64,000 nucleotides of DNA from Agelaius tricolor (Eukaryota > Chordata > Aves > Passeriformes > Icteridae), in assembly GCA_023055355.1 (NCBI GenBank), contig JALJCS010000007.1, forward strand, positions 3,956,001-4,020,000, given 5' to 3'. This document shows, piece by piece, positions 1 to 15,008 of this stretch. The notes under the pieces are model-generated. The model was not told where the DNA came from. It was given only the letters and a program-made list of their open reading frames with translations, and did not search any database. The translations under genes and the position numbers were made by a program. Position 1 is the stretch's first letter, and each line of letters starts with the position of its first letter.

Positions 1-460
<460 letters not shown>

Positions 461-642
461 TTAAGAGGAAAAGGGGAGCGTGCTGCTTTGGTGGCTGTGC
501 CCCCATGGCTGAGATGGACACTCTGTGTTAGGGAGCATGCCAGGGAGAAGGTTTGGGGGAGAAACTCTTCTTCAGAGGGTCCCAAAGCAGAACCTGCCAC
601 TGATGGTTAAACTTTTGTGAAGTATCTCCTCCAGCCTGTATA

Positions 643-890
643 AAATCACAGAATGAACCCAAGAATGGTTTGGGTTGGAAGGGAACTTAAATATCTTCCA
701 AACCCCTGCCATGGGCAGAGACACCTTTCACTAGACCAGGTTCCCCAGAGCTCCATCCATCCTGGCCTTGGACACTTCCAGGGATGGGGCATCCACTGAA
801 AAACCTGTGTCAGGGCCTCACCTCCCTCACAGTAAAGAACTTCTTCCCCAGATCCAGCCTAAATTTCCCCTTTCAGTTTGAATCCAAATG
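643..890 (-). mobile_element. CR1 LINE 3' fragment
   Basis: The plus strand reads as the reverse complement of an avian CR1 3' end: atcacagaat, then GGTTTGGGTTGGAAGGGA, a CTGCCATGGGCAGAGACACC-like block, and the 'cctcacagtaaagaacttctt' type segment. The element is 5'-truncated, as most CR1 copies are, and lies in the DSCAM transcription direction. Confidence 0.85.
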
Positions 891-3048
891 CAAACGTGAA
901 AATATCTTGTCTGTGGTCACAGAAATTGCCAAAAACACTTTATAATAAATGGCCAGCTTTGAACACACAACCCATGCCAAAGTGTTATAAATAATGCCCA
1001 TGTGGACAGCTGAATGGACATCCAGAGCAGAGGTGTGAATTTAATGAAGTGGAGGGTAAATGAGCAGTTTGCACTGCCTGATGTGACCCATGGCCAGCGA
1101 GTGCCACGATGTGTGAGCAGACACCTCCCCTCACAGAGCCCTCGTCCCTCGCCCTGCCCTCAGCAGCTCAGACCTCTCTCATTGGCACTGCAGAATATCT
1201 ATTTCTCTAATTACAGCAGCTACATAATACATATCATACAAAGTTATCACAGAGAAATAGCTAAAAACCCCCAGACCTCCTGCTTAAAACCAGTGGAAAA
1301 AGCTTCAGCTCAGAAATGCTAAAATCTGGCTGTGTAATGTTAACTACATCCCTTTGCAGCCCTGCATGTTGGGAAAGGTTTTGATTTCATGAACATATGC
1401 TGTTTTTCAAACACACATTACACTGTATGATGCTCTCCAGCTTTGGAAACACTCTTTTAGTAATGTGCAAAATTGCTAGATTTATTTTCCTGCATGCTGG
1501 AATATCACATTACACACAAGCTTGTATCCAAACCAAAAAAGGGCTACATTTAATATCAGAATAAATGGGTTTAAAATTTCCTGAAAAATAACACCTTATG
1601 TCAAAATATTTGAAAATATTTAAAAAACGGTGAAAATAAATAATTTGAAAGATGTTTTAGCACTGAGTGTGGTCAATATGTATGGCAAATTATTAAAATA
1701 GATATGTTGTATTGATAATTGCTACATAGGTTATTAAAGTCAAAATGAAACTATTTTCTAGACTTTGTTCTCTACAGAACTACTGCTTTGTGAGGAATCT
1801 GATATTTTTGTCTGCTTTCAAGTAAAAGTACCAAAATATTAAAATTTCTAGTACAATTGCCATTGCAATGCTTGATCAGCTTTACTTTCACAGAAAACAG
1901 TTGTTGTGGAGTAGAGTTACAAAATCCCTTGTCCTGATATTTGTAGATAAATTCTGAATCTTTGTTCTACCTCAATTAAGCAAGCAGATATTATGCTGCT
2001 ACAGAACTTTGCCCATAAAGAGAAGTCAGCCAGCCTGGGATGTAAATTTGCTCATCTTTTGTGTAAAAAGTGAGGAGACCCTCAGTTTTATATCTGCATA
2101 GGTGGTCCTGGAATATGTGAGAAAATTGACAGGCACCACTCAGAGCTACATCTCTGGATGTGCATTTTCTATTTATAGTGTGCTGAGAGAGCTAATTAGG
2201 CATCAAGTGAGAACGTCATGATGATAATTGCATGCAAACCCAGCCCCTCACTGCAAAGGGGCTAATTCAGTTAGCAGCTCTATCCAATGCAGAGTAAATA
2301 TTGATGCTTGACAGCATCCAACTTGTTATTTATACCCAGCTCATTAGAAATGCTATTTGCTCCTGCTGCTGAGGAGTGAAAGCTGGCTCTCCAGGGTAAT
2401 TACCTAACCCACAGGAGGATTCCTTTATGGATAGCAATGTTTTCTGGAAATCACTGCAAATAGATGGATGAGGTTAATGCAATTTATTGTTAAATTAGGG
2501 TGTGATCTATAGGGACAGGTTCTGATGGTAATTGGTCATGGCTGTCGAGTGTTGAGGGATTAACTCAGAATTCATCTGGCATTTTCCAGTCATTGGGCCT
2601 ATGTGGGAAACATTCCTTGTCATTGCTGTGCTGCTGTCTGGTGTGAGACCAGCAGAAAGAGGGGCTAGAAAGAAACTCAGGAAGCCATTTAGTAAAATTT
2701 TCAACCCAAGGACGCCTCCACCTCACTGGAGTCAGGCAGCAGCTTTTGCAGAGTTGGCAAAATTATTCTGAATACTCATTTTTTATTCCTCCTTTTGCTG
2801 CACTGCTGGGCTGTGCACATGAAAGCTGGGTGTCATTCCACTGTGTGTGTGGAAGTGTTTACATTTCCTTGGAAGGAATCCTGCAGAATCTCATCTGGTG
2901 CTCCACAGATCCCACTGCTCCCTGTTGAGAGGGTAAAGTCATTGGTCAAACCCATTCCCTGGACCTCACAACAGCTATCTCAGCATCAACTGAAGATTTC
3001 TTACTAAACTGGGTTCCTTGGGCATCTGGAGAAGTTGTGGTTGGGTGT

Positions 3049-3472
3049 GGCATTCACATTCCCTGAATGTGATTCCTTTGCCCAGGGCTTTTCTCCTGGG
3101 AAGCTGAAAGGCAGCAAGAGGCCTCAGAGAAAAGGAAAACAATTCTTATCTCATTTGCTTCTCCTGTGTTGTGCTCATGTGGAATGTGTTTGGAGATTGT
3201 TTACCCACAGGTGATTGTTTCATTGGATTCTGCTGTGAATTGTTTTCACTCTTTGGCCAATCAGGGCCAAGCTGTGTCAGGACTCTGGAGAGAGTCACGA
3301 GTTTTCATTATTATCTTTTTAGCTTCAGTAAGTATCTTTTCTGTATTCTTTAGTATAGTATAGTATTCTTTAATATAATACAGTACAATAAAATAATTAA
3401 ATTAGCCTTCTGAGACCATGGAGTCAGATGCATTATTCTCTCCCCTCGCTGGTGGACCTGCATTTTCAATAG
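3049..3472 (+). mobile_element. Solo LTR of an avian endogenous retrovirus
   Basis: The segment begins TGTGGCATTCACATTC and contains a CCAAT-like block (ggccaatcagggcc). It carries a variable TAGTATAGTAT tract, an AATAAA polyadenylation signal at 3387-3392 and a block reading gagtcagatgca near the end. A related copy is at 29262-29650. I recall this pattern as a common songbird LTR. No gag, pol or env coding sequence is attached, so it is a solo LTR. The right edge is approximate and I found no clear target-site duplication. Confidence 0.7.
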
Positions 3473-6400
3473 CTGGGCAATGTGGTGCCTGCCTGATCCT
3501 GGAGAGGAAAATCCTGAGCCTTGCTAAGCAAACTAAAGGTAATTTCCCTCAATGCCATTGCATCCCCAGCCTTTCAGCCTTCAGTCATTACAAGCCAGCA
3601 GTATCAGGAGACCAGAGCTGCCTTATTGAATTCTCCCTGGACCTTTATTTAGCACACTGACTCCCACAGCTCCCAGAAATACAAACTGAATTTATTGCAC
3701 AATGCCATAGATCCGTTTTCCCTCCCCCCCATAATCACTGGGGCTAAAACTATGGTGAGAAGCTGAGGACTGCTTCTAAACAACTTTGCAGTCTGCCAGG
3801 GAGCAGATGTGGCAAATTTAAGATCAAAGATGGCCTCATTCTCCAGCTAGCAAGGCTTTGAAAAACACGGAAATAGCATCCTGCTTTCATGTGGAGGAGA
3901 ACACTTTGTATTCCTGACAGTGCAAGTGAAATGCTAAAGCAGAGCAGGCAATTATCCTGATACGACAGGGCTGGGAACCAGCATTTAGATGTGCCAGATA
4001 ATGGGGAGGAGCTCCAGGAACTTTCTCATTCTCCTTTTCATAAGCAGAGAGATTATCACCATTTTTCTTCACAGTACTGAGCAGCAGGGAGGCAAATGCA
4101 CAGACTGTGGGGCATTTAAAGAGTGATACGGCAAATAAATCAGAAATCTGAGCCTTGTTCTGTAACAGGGTTTTAATTCTGCACGACATGGGACTATTCC
4201 ATTGCTGGCTGCGCTTAGAAAAAGCAAAATAAACTCAACTCCTGACTGCTGCCTGTTTGTTCATGTAGATATTCCACCTACAATGCAGATCCATGCCAGC
4301 CAAAACACATCCACACGTGAATTTACTCTGAACTGGCCTCATATTAAGCTCACCACTTCTATCAAATCCTGCCAGTTTCCCGAGGGGAACATTTACTATT
4401 CTATGCCTTTTGCTTCTTAGTCAAAAATATAAAATTGGAGATCTTTACCACTAGAAAAAAAAGTGCATTAAGGGGTCATCAAGGACAATTTTTCATCTCA
4501 GAGCCCAGTCACCCTCATCAGCTGAACAAAGTCAAGCAGAGCTCTGCTCCAAGGAGTACTGATCATGCACCTGGCTGGATTTCTGCTTAATCATTTATAA
4601 CAAATATAAAGCTTGCCAGATGCTGTCTGGGCCTCTCATGCCCATGGTGAGGAAGCTTGGTGTCCAGTGAGAGGAAGGAGAGGAGGGAAATCTCTTTGGA
4701 TTCAGGCAGAGTTTGGGGCTGGCAGAGGGATTTGGCATTATTTTCCCTTCCTTCCTGCTGCAGCTTTTGCCTGGCTCTGAATGCCAGAGAGCTGGAAGCA
4801 CAGCACTGCTGCTAAAATCCTCCTGTGGCACAGCCAGCCCAGATGCCACCTCTGACAGACACCCAGACCAAATTCCCAGCTGCAGGAAGCTTTCCTGGCA
4901 TGGGGGCTCTGGGGTCTCTGTGTCCTCTCAGGTCAGGGCACTGCTGCCAGCCACGGTGCTGGGTGATGTTCCAGGCTTGTTCAGGCAGCAAATTCCTTGT
5001 TTCAACCGTAGTTTGCTCATGTTGCATTTGCAGCACGGGAGCAGAGAAGGAATTTGTGACACACGCTCCCTCTTGCTGCAAAACAGAGAAGCTTTTCCAA
5101 CTGCATTTTGATCACAGCAGGGAAAAGAATTGGAAGAGCTGCTTTAATTTTTAATGGTTTATTAAATCAAATCTCCAGGTGAAGAGGATGAGCAGCTTAT
5201 TAAAAACTGTAAAGCGGAAAAGGTAATGGACAAAACCAGAATGAATTTTTAAAAATTGGACATTTCTTCTTGGCTTATTTTTTCTATCAGGAGGAACTCT
5301 GAAAAGAGCAGCATTTTTTCTGAAGTCACCTCTCAGGAAAGGGAGGAGAAAAAGCTAGATTAACCCCATAAGTATGGTCACATTGAAAGGAAAGCTCATT
5401 TCTTGAAAGCTCCTTTCCTATTATTTGCTTGAGTTGTTCCCGTTTCCTTTGCTGATCAGCAGCAGTGTCTGACCTCTGGTGTCTAAAATCAGTATCAAAC
5501 ATTATAAAAAAATCAAAGGATCAAGGCATTCCATACAGGATTCACTTGCTGGGTTACCCTTAGAGATATCAAGCCTGCTGAAGAAATTTTGGGTTGATGT
5601 CTTTAGCTGAACACCAACAGAGAAGTCACAGGAGGCCCTGACTGGGTTTTCCAGCAGCAGTGGAAAATGCTACACCATTGATTTTACAAAGAAAAGTTTC
5701 CTCTCATGTAAAAAAAAAAAAAGAAAAAAAGAGAAAGGAATTACTGATCAGATATGGCCTCATAGCAGTAATGATGTGGAGGGCTTGGCAGCCACTTAAA
5801 AATACCCCAGATTTCCAGATTTTATTAGAGGAGGGTGGAATAGCTCGTGTCATAATTTTAGCCAGAGACGGTCTGGGAGCAGAGATAGAAAGTTTCCAGG
5901 TCTAAGCTCTGTTAGGATTCCAACTAATTTATTTCACATGCCAAGGAAATGCTTAAACTCACTTCAGGGCAGAATTTTAAAGTGCACTGGAATTAGTCCT
6001 ACTGAAAAATCCCCTACAGAACATTTTCCTTAGAAAATGACAGGAGAAATGTCCCTTTTTCTGAGGAATGAGGCACCTGTCTGGTGCACAGAGTTTGCCA
6101 ATGTGAATGCTCTTTTCCTCTTTAACTTCCACACCCTTCAGGATGTTTAGATCCAGGATTTTGGGTTTGGCTTATGCTTAACTGCAGGTCTCTGTATATT
6201 CCACTCAAAACCTTTCCTGCCCTTAGTAAAAAGTTGTGAAGCTGAAGCTGAATATAAAACCATTGTATTTTCTGGAACACCTCTCCATTTAGTTTCCTGG
6301 ACAAAAGATTTAATTAATGGAACCAGTGTGAGGCATCAGAAAATCTCTGGAAAGTTTGATCAGGCTGTCCCAGGGTGAGTTATTGCTGAGCTGCCAGGAG

Positions 6401-6585
6401 GATTAAAGGTGAGAGATGAGCCTTTGCACAGCTCCAAACACAGTCTGAGCAATGTGCTCCCCTCTTCAGGGCCTCTCTGAGCCCAGGGATGCAGACAGCA
6501 AAAGAGCCACCACCAAGAACTGGGATGAGCAAATGAGGCTGGGCTAGGGGGAAGAAAAGAAGACAAAGACAATGGAGGAGATGAT

Positions 6586-6699
6586 GGAGGAGGAGGAGGA
6601 GGAGGAGGAGGAGAAGGAGAAGGAGAAGGAGAAGAAGGAGAAGGAGAAGGAGAAGGAAGAGGAGGAGGAGGAGAAGGAGGAGAAGGAGGAGGAGAAAAA
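6586..6699 (+). repeat. GGA/GAA polypurine tract, 114 bp
   Basis: This is an unbroken run of 114 purines made of interleaved GGA and GAA triplets, with a single pyrimidine-free strand. Long mirror-like polypurine tracts can form triplex DNA. The apparent poly-Leu, poly-Ser/Phe and Pro-rich reading frames on the minus strand here are products of this tract, not genes. Confidence 0.97.
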
Positions 6700-7866
6700 T
6701 TTTTGTGGCTTCTGACACGAACAAGATAATATCCCCAAGACCAGCCTGTCCCCAAGCTCCTGGGGACAGTGTGGGACATTACTCCTGGCTCCTGGTGGAT
6801 TAAGTCCCACTCCCAAGGCTCAGGGCTGAGAGCCTTTATGTTCAGACAGAATTCAGGGAAGGTTTGCTATGCTGGGATCTACTCGACAAAAAGTAACTTG
6901 AAAATGCAGCATGTGTTTTGCAGTTCTCTTACATTTTAGATTTTATATTTTTTTTTTCATTGAAATAAATCCATCTACTTCCAAGCATTAGGTGTCCCAA
7001 GAGCATCTGAGTCAGGACTTGGATGCTCCAAAGTAACTATTAAAGGACCTTAGGCTGATATCAGAATGTTCAGTGTTTGAGACACACAAGTCTAGAGCTG
7101 AGCAATTTTCATTTACTGCATTCCCTGGATACAGCTACAGCTGGGGCCAGGTGACCTTACAATGTATGGAAATTTTAGTATGAGTCCCTTAATATTTATT
7201 TGGAAAAAAATTAATAACTTTATTCACATAATTTTTTATTGGAAAAAAAGCACAGAATTCATCAAGTCAGTTAATTTACTGAACCTGCTCTCTTGTCACT
7301 TTTGTAAATCTTATTACAAATAAAAAAAACTGGCATGTATATTCATATATTCATGAGTGACCAATAAAGTGGATGAACAAGAAAGGAAAATCCACTGACT
7401 AATTTCCTTGAAAACATATTGTATAACTCACAGGAGAATTTACAAATTAAACATTATTCAAGTAATCTCATTGAGAGGACTGTGGGCATTTTTATCTGTA
7501 CCATAAAAAGTCTTGATCCAGTTTTTCAAAAGCATTTAGGGGATCAAAAAATACATTTGTACATCTCATAATATTTTCAAGGCATTAAAAAAGGTTAGGG
7601 ACAAAACCTCCCCTGAATTTGGAAACTTAGTGCTCCAGAAATAGATTAGTGCATGGCATCCTACTGAGGCAACCTGAAGTGATTATAATAGTTACAGTTA
7701 CAATAAAGTGATAATGGAATCTCACGTGTCAGTGTCTGTGCATGATTAAAAGTTTCTTAAACTTTCAGCATTAGGAATTGAATTTTCCATGCTTTGGTCT
7801 AGGAATAAAGGTAAGCCATTTTTGTTATCTATTTTACTTTTGAGGAAAGAGGTATTTGGAGGATTA

Positions 7867-7915
7867 ATATACATATATGTATATATGTGTGTGTATATAT
7901 ATATATATATGTATA
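7867..7915 (+). repeat. Alternating purine-pyrimidine (TA/TG) tract
   Basis: These 49 bases alternate strictly between purine and pyrimidine, mainly TA with short TG runs. It is a simple-sequence tract with Z-DNA or cruciform potential and is probably length-polymorphic. Confidence 0.95.
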
Positions 7916-7990
7916 GTGAAAAAAATATTCGTAGTGGGATCTAAGTAATATGAGATAGTTCCAGAACAGTCTCTCCTCCTTTTCCCATTT

Positions 7991-8470
7991 TCATAGAATA
8001 TCAGAATGGTTTGATATTGAGTTGGAAGGGATGTTAAACATCATCCCATCCCACCCCTGCCATGGCAGGGACACCTTCCACTGTCCCAGGCTGCTCCCAG
8101 CCCCAATGTCCAACCTGGCCTTGGGCACTGCCAGGGATCCAGGGGTGGAATTCCATCCCAGCCCTGCCCACCCTGCCAGGGAACAATTCCTCATTGCCAA
8201 GATCCCATCCAGCCCTGCCCTCTGGCACTGGCAGCCATTCCCTGGGTGCTGTCCCTGCATGCCCTGGAAATTGTCTCTCTCCAGCTTTCCTGGGGCTCCT
8301 GCAGGCCCTGCAAGGCCACCCTGAGCTCAGCCCAAAGCTTCTCCTGTGCAGGTGAACAATCCCAGCTGTGCCAGCCTTTCCTCCCAGCAGAGCTGCTCCA
8401 TCCCTCTGCCCATCCTGGAGCCTCCTCTGGGCTCTCTGCAGCAGCTCCAGCTCCTCCCTGGGCTAGGACA
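7991..8470 (-). mobile_element. CR1 LINE 3' end
   Basis: This reads antisense on the plus strand: catagaatatcagaatggtt, ccctgccatggcagggacac, then a GC-rich section including aagcttctcctgtgcaggtg. It shares long near-identical blocks with the copies at 14588-15008 and 56277-56770, which points to one young subfamily. Several reading frames across it are by-products of its composition. Confidence 0.88.
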
Positions 8471-8587
8471 CCCCAGGGCTGAGTTTTCAATCTCTGCATG
8501 CCTGAGACACGTTTTTACATAAAATATTTGCCTGAAACAAACAACCAATTCCTGGAAGTGGGAAAGGAAGGTGCTTCCACTCCTTAC

Positions 8588-8743
8588 CATCCTCCTTAGT
8601 GCGGGTGAAAATCTGCTCGCTCCTCACTCCATCCCCAGCTCGGGTGAAAGCCAACACCTGGATGCTGTAGTTGGTGTATTTTTCCAGGCCATCCAGCTCC
8701 AGGGATGGCTGGGTTGTAGTGACATTCTTTATCTCTCCCAGCT
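8588..8743 (-). CDS. DSCAM: DSCAM exon: second half of FN3 domain 3
   Basis: This 156-base internal exon starts in phase 2 within a Glu codon ([17 protein letters not shown]) and ends after the first base of a Val codon. It encodes the C-terminal strands of FN3 domain 3, including [15 protein letters not shown] with the FN3 tyrosine-corner motif (YTNYSIQV) and the end [18 protein letters not shown]. It closely matches vertebrate DSCAM as recalled. The acceptor is tttttag and the donor is gtaagg. It joins the exon at 10480-10626 (DGELGE) and the exon at 260-393 (KEDVPG) in frame. Its role is structural, in the adhesion receptor's extracellular stalk. Confidence 0.96.
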
Positions 8744-10479
8744 CTAAAAAATAAAATGAAATAAAAAGGAAGTGGAGTTATTGCCAAGTTCACTCTTCTT
8801 CCAGGTGTTGGTACCTGCTGTGGAAATCTTGGGTGTCCCGGACAAGTAATGCTTCATTATTACAGAACAGCAATGAATTGTAATGAGTTACAATTAATTC
8901 CATTATGTCCTGACCTGTTCCCACTTGAAGCAGACCCATTTTTCATTTTCAAACTCTTTTTTTTTTGCAATTTAAAAAAAAAATATGATGAAGAGAATTG
9001 AAGAAATTCTACAAGTTATGAGATTTTTCATAAAGAACAGATAACAAGAAGAGATTATTGTGAAACATCCCTTAAAGAAAAAAAAATGAGAATGTTGGTT
9101 ATCTTCATAAAGATTTTCTGGTTATGAGAAAGACCATTTCTCATAAGGAAAGTGAAGAAAATGTCCCCTTTATTTTAAAATATGCAGCAAGTGATGCTGC
9201 AAAGCACTTGATTGCAGCAATAGTGGCTAACAATAGATTTAAAGACAGTAAAATCAGATTTACTTGCAGAAAGATGATGCACTTCATATTAATTTTTTTT
9301 TTTTCTGCAAGCATAGAAGTACAACCCATATGGCAAAAAAGAGCTTTAAACATATTTAGGGCGGCAAATAAAGTTGAATAAATCAAGAAAATCCAGTTTT
9401 AAGCATGGCATGAGCATCATCTTTTTCATCATGTTGTGAGACATCACATAGGAGCTTAGATGTGATAATAACCACACATGATCTGATCCAAAACTACAAG
9501 CGTCACTGCAAATATTTAATTTTATGCCCTACATGTTTACATTTTTTCTGTATGCTTCTCATACATTTTTAATCTTTATTTTTAAATGAATTGGTGGTTG
9601 ATTTCCAAATATTTTTGAGGCTACCATTACCAGCAGGGACAATGGGCCTCTGGGTCACATTTCCACTCTAAATTCCCTTTTCCACGCTAACAGAGACTAG
9701 GATTTGCAAAATTGCAGGTTAGAGTGAGCTGTGGTTCTGCTGGATGAAGGCAAAAGAAGGGAGGCAGTTGTGAAAAATCCACAAGTAGGAATAGAGTCAT
9801 GTGCATCTCAAACCTACTAATTTGTTTAATTTACAAGAAAGGACCATACATGGAATTATCATCACGCAATAAATTGCAGATTAGCAAAGCATCACAATTC
9901 TCCTTTGATCCTTTCACTCAGTCTCTGCTCTGGAGCCTATTTCCCCAGGAATTATGCTAAGAGTACAAACACACAACAGAAAAAGCTAGCATGGAAATAA
10001 CAAGCTTTTCCCAGAGACGTTTCCTTCTTTTGCCCTCAGCAAAAAATTTTCCTTCTTTTTTCCTCAGGAGAGGAAATGCATCCTATGAAAAAATAAGTGA
10101 TAACATATCGAGTAGGCAAAGAGATAACCAACCAAATTATAGTGAAAATCAGGTTTGGGCCGGTTTGTTCTAGATCCATGTCACCATTCTTTCAAAATAA
10201 ACCCCTCAACATTCTGGGCTCTGTACCTGAGGTGAAATTTGCTCAGGTTCTGTTGGGCACCATGGGAGCTTTGCAAACCCATGGTGGGAGCCTTCCCTGA
10301 GGTTCCTCCAGGCAGCTTTGCTGCTCTGTTCAGCCTCTAGGAAAACCTGCTCCCTCACAGGTAGATAAAGTTTTCTCTAAACCAAAAAGAAAAGGGAGTC
10401 AAATGCCTTCACACCAGAGAGGAAATGATATAAAGGCCACACACAGCTTTTTACTAGGTAAGAGGTTGGTTTTCCTCAC
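8744..10479 (-). other. DSCAM: DSCAM intron, 1.7 kb
   Basis: This is AT-rich unique intron sequence. It has homopolymer runs of A and T but no recognisable transposon, RNA gene or credible coding sequence. Confidence 0.85.
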
Positions 10480-10626
10480 CTCCATCCAAGAGGTTGGCCC
10501 AGTAGATAACCCTGAATCCCTGCAGGATCCCATTCAGGGTTTCCTTTGCCAGTGTTGACCAGGAAATGGAGATGGTTTCTGGGGACGTGGCAGTGGCTTG
10601 CACATTCCCTGGAGGGCAACTGGGCA
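10480..10626 (-). CDS. DSCAM: DSCAM exon: first half of FN3 domain 3
   Basis: This 147-base exon encodes the linker and first strands of FN3 domain 3: [18 protein letters not shown], then [11 protein letters not shown] and [17 protein letters not shown]. The invariant FN3 Trp (ISW) and the GFRVIYW strand are present. The exon begins in phase 2, completing a Val codon, and ends with the first base of a Glu codon. The acceptor is tcttgtag and the donor is gtgagg. As recalled, the vertebrate protein has tyrosine (PSYPP) where Cys stands here in PSCPP. The Cys is lineage variation or a sequencing change and adds an unpaired cysteine to this domain. Confidence 0.95.
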
Positions 10627-13013
<2,387 letters not shown>

Positions 13014-14587
13014 CTTCCTGCACATGAAACAGCAACTTTTTTTGATCTAAATTTCAGGTGTGTCTTTTTCAAATCTGTGCTGAAAGACCTTTAAATGGTT
13101 CATGCACAGAAAAACCCAATCCAGAGACACTTTTGAGTGTGAATTTATGTTGTTTTGTTCTCTTTCCAGGTGAATCAATCCAAGCTGATTTGATAGGGGT
13201 ATATTTGCATTCCAGGTCACCATTCACTACTAATTGTTTTTGCCAGGAGCCCCCACCACTCACTGAACCTTTAGGAAGGAATTTATTGATCTGTGCAAGG
13301 CAGTCACAGGAGTTTATTCAGTCCCATGCATTAGGAAAATTGTATTCTGTGCTTTGAAATATGCTTCTGTTCATTCAGTGTGTAGTGTGGAAAGATGATT
13401 AGATAATGAGTGCTGAAGGCAACAATGATTTGGGAAGCAGGGATTTGCATACTGAATAGCTGCAATGTATCTGGCATTCAGGGATATGGACAGCACAAAA
13501 TGCTTGGCCATAATTATGTGCCACATTTCTCAGAGCAAGGTTCCCTGCTCCTGACTAGTGCAGATCATTTGTGTGCTCTGCAATGTAAAATGTGATCTAG
13601 TGCAAAGCAGAGATTTTCAGCTCAGGGAAAAAGCCTGTCATAGACAGCAAAACCCACAAAAATGATATTTAAATAGTAATGGACTAATTTCCTTATATGA
13701 TGATGTTCCTGCCTGATCTTCTATCTACACAAGGCATAATCAGTATATATATTAAATATTAAGTATATATATTTTTTATGCATTTTAAGGCACAGTTTTG
13801 TAATGAAGGAGTAAAAAAATCTCTTTGCAATCCTCCAAACCTCTTTCAAACTCCCAACAGATGCCCTCAAGCTCATCTGTCCCACTGGCCCACAAAAAAG
13901 GTCTTTGTGCTGCAGTTCATCAGCAACGGGTTGGACTGGCAGAGGCAGCCACTTCTGTTGCCTCTATATCCCATTAAATCTCCTGGGGAACGGATTCTCA
14001 AAAAAATCACTCATTTCTGCCACAGGACCTGCCTGTTGTGGGGAGTTTATGGTGCACTGGAGATGATAAAACCAGGGTGAGGTTTGCCTTTCATCCACTA
14101 CCATCAAAACCATTGCTCTGCAACCCCCTCTCAAATTTGAAATGTGTGCCACTGTATGCAACTGATTGACTGAATAATCTGTTCATATGGGTTTTTTTTC
14201 TACCTTTTGCATGAGAAACAGACTCAGAACTTGAAGTGATGATGTAATTTCAATTCCCACTGTATCACTTTGATAGGATTTAGTTGATCAAATCAGCAGA
14301 TTCAGACCTTGAGATCCTTGTAAGTCACATGGCAGGGACAAGGATTGTGTTTTGGGAATCTAAGAGCATAATTGTGTCCTGTTTGAATATTTCTCAGGGT
14401 TTTTTGATCAAAAATTCCCCCAGCTGTTTTAGAAGCATACAGGTCATTTTATTACCAGAGCCCTTTGTAAGTGCATTGCCTATTCTGGACAATTCCATGG
14501 CTTTGGGATCTTTGAATGTTTGCAGAAAGAGGAACCTTTAAGCTGGGGGTGGAAACTAAGGTCAGATTTTTGTTGAGTTCAGACAAA

Positions 14588-15008
14588 TTCATAGAATCAC
14601 TGAATGGTTTGGGTTGGAAGGGACCTCAAAGCCCATCCAGTGCCACCCCTGCCATGGCAGGGACACCTCCCACTGTCCCAGGCTGCTCCAGCCCCAGTGT
14701 CCAGCCTGGCCTTGGGCACTGCCAGGGATCCAGGGCTGGAATTCCATCCCAGCCCTGCCCACCCTGCCAGGGAACAATTCCTCATTGCCAAGATCCCATC
14801 CAGCCCTGCCCTCTGGCACTGGCAGCCATTCCCTGGGTGCTGTCCCTGCATGCCCTGGAAATTGTCTCTCTCCAGCTTTCCTGGGGCTCCTGCAGGCCCT
14901 GCAAGGCCACCCTGAGCTCAGCCCAAAGCTTCTCCTGTGCAGGTGAACAATCCCAGCTGTGCCAGCCTTTCCTCCCAGCAGAGCTGCTCCATCCCTCTGC
15001 CCATCCTG
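14588..15008 (-). mobile_element. CR1 LINE 3' end
   Basis: This antisense CR1 copy begins atagaatcactgaatggttt on the plus strand. It continues with the blocks gggttggaagggacctcaaa, ccctgccatggcagggacac and aagcttctcctgtgcaggtg. It is nearly identical over long blocks to the copy at 7991-8470, including an unusual shared internal segment rich in CCCAGCCCTGCCC. The open frames on both strands here come from this GC-rich repeat. Confidence 0.88.

Noticed and set aside
6360..6816. Long poly-Leu, poly-Ser/Phe and Pro-rich reading frames on the minus strand
   Set aside because: They are translations of the 114-base GGA/GAA tract in different frames, with no domain and no splice context.
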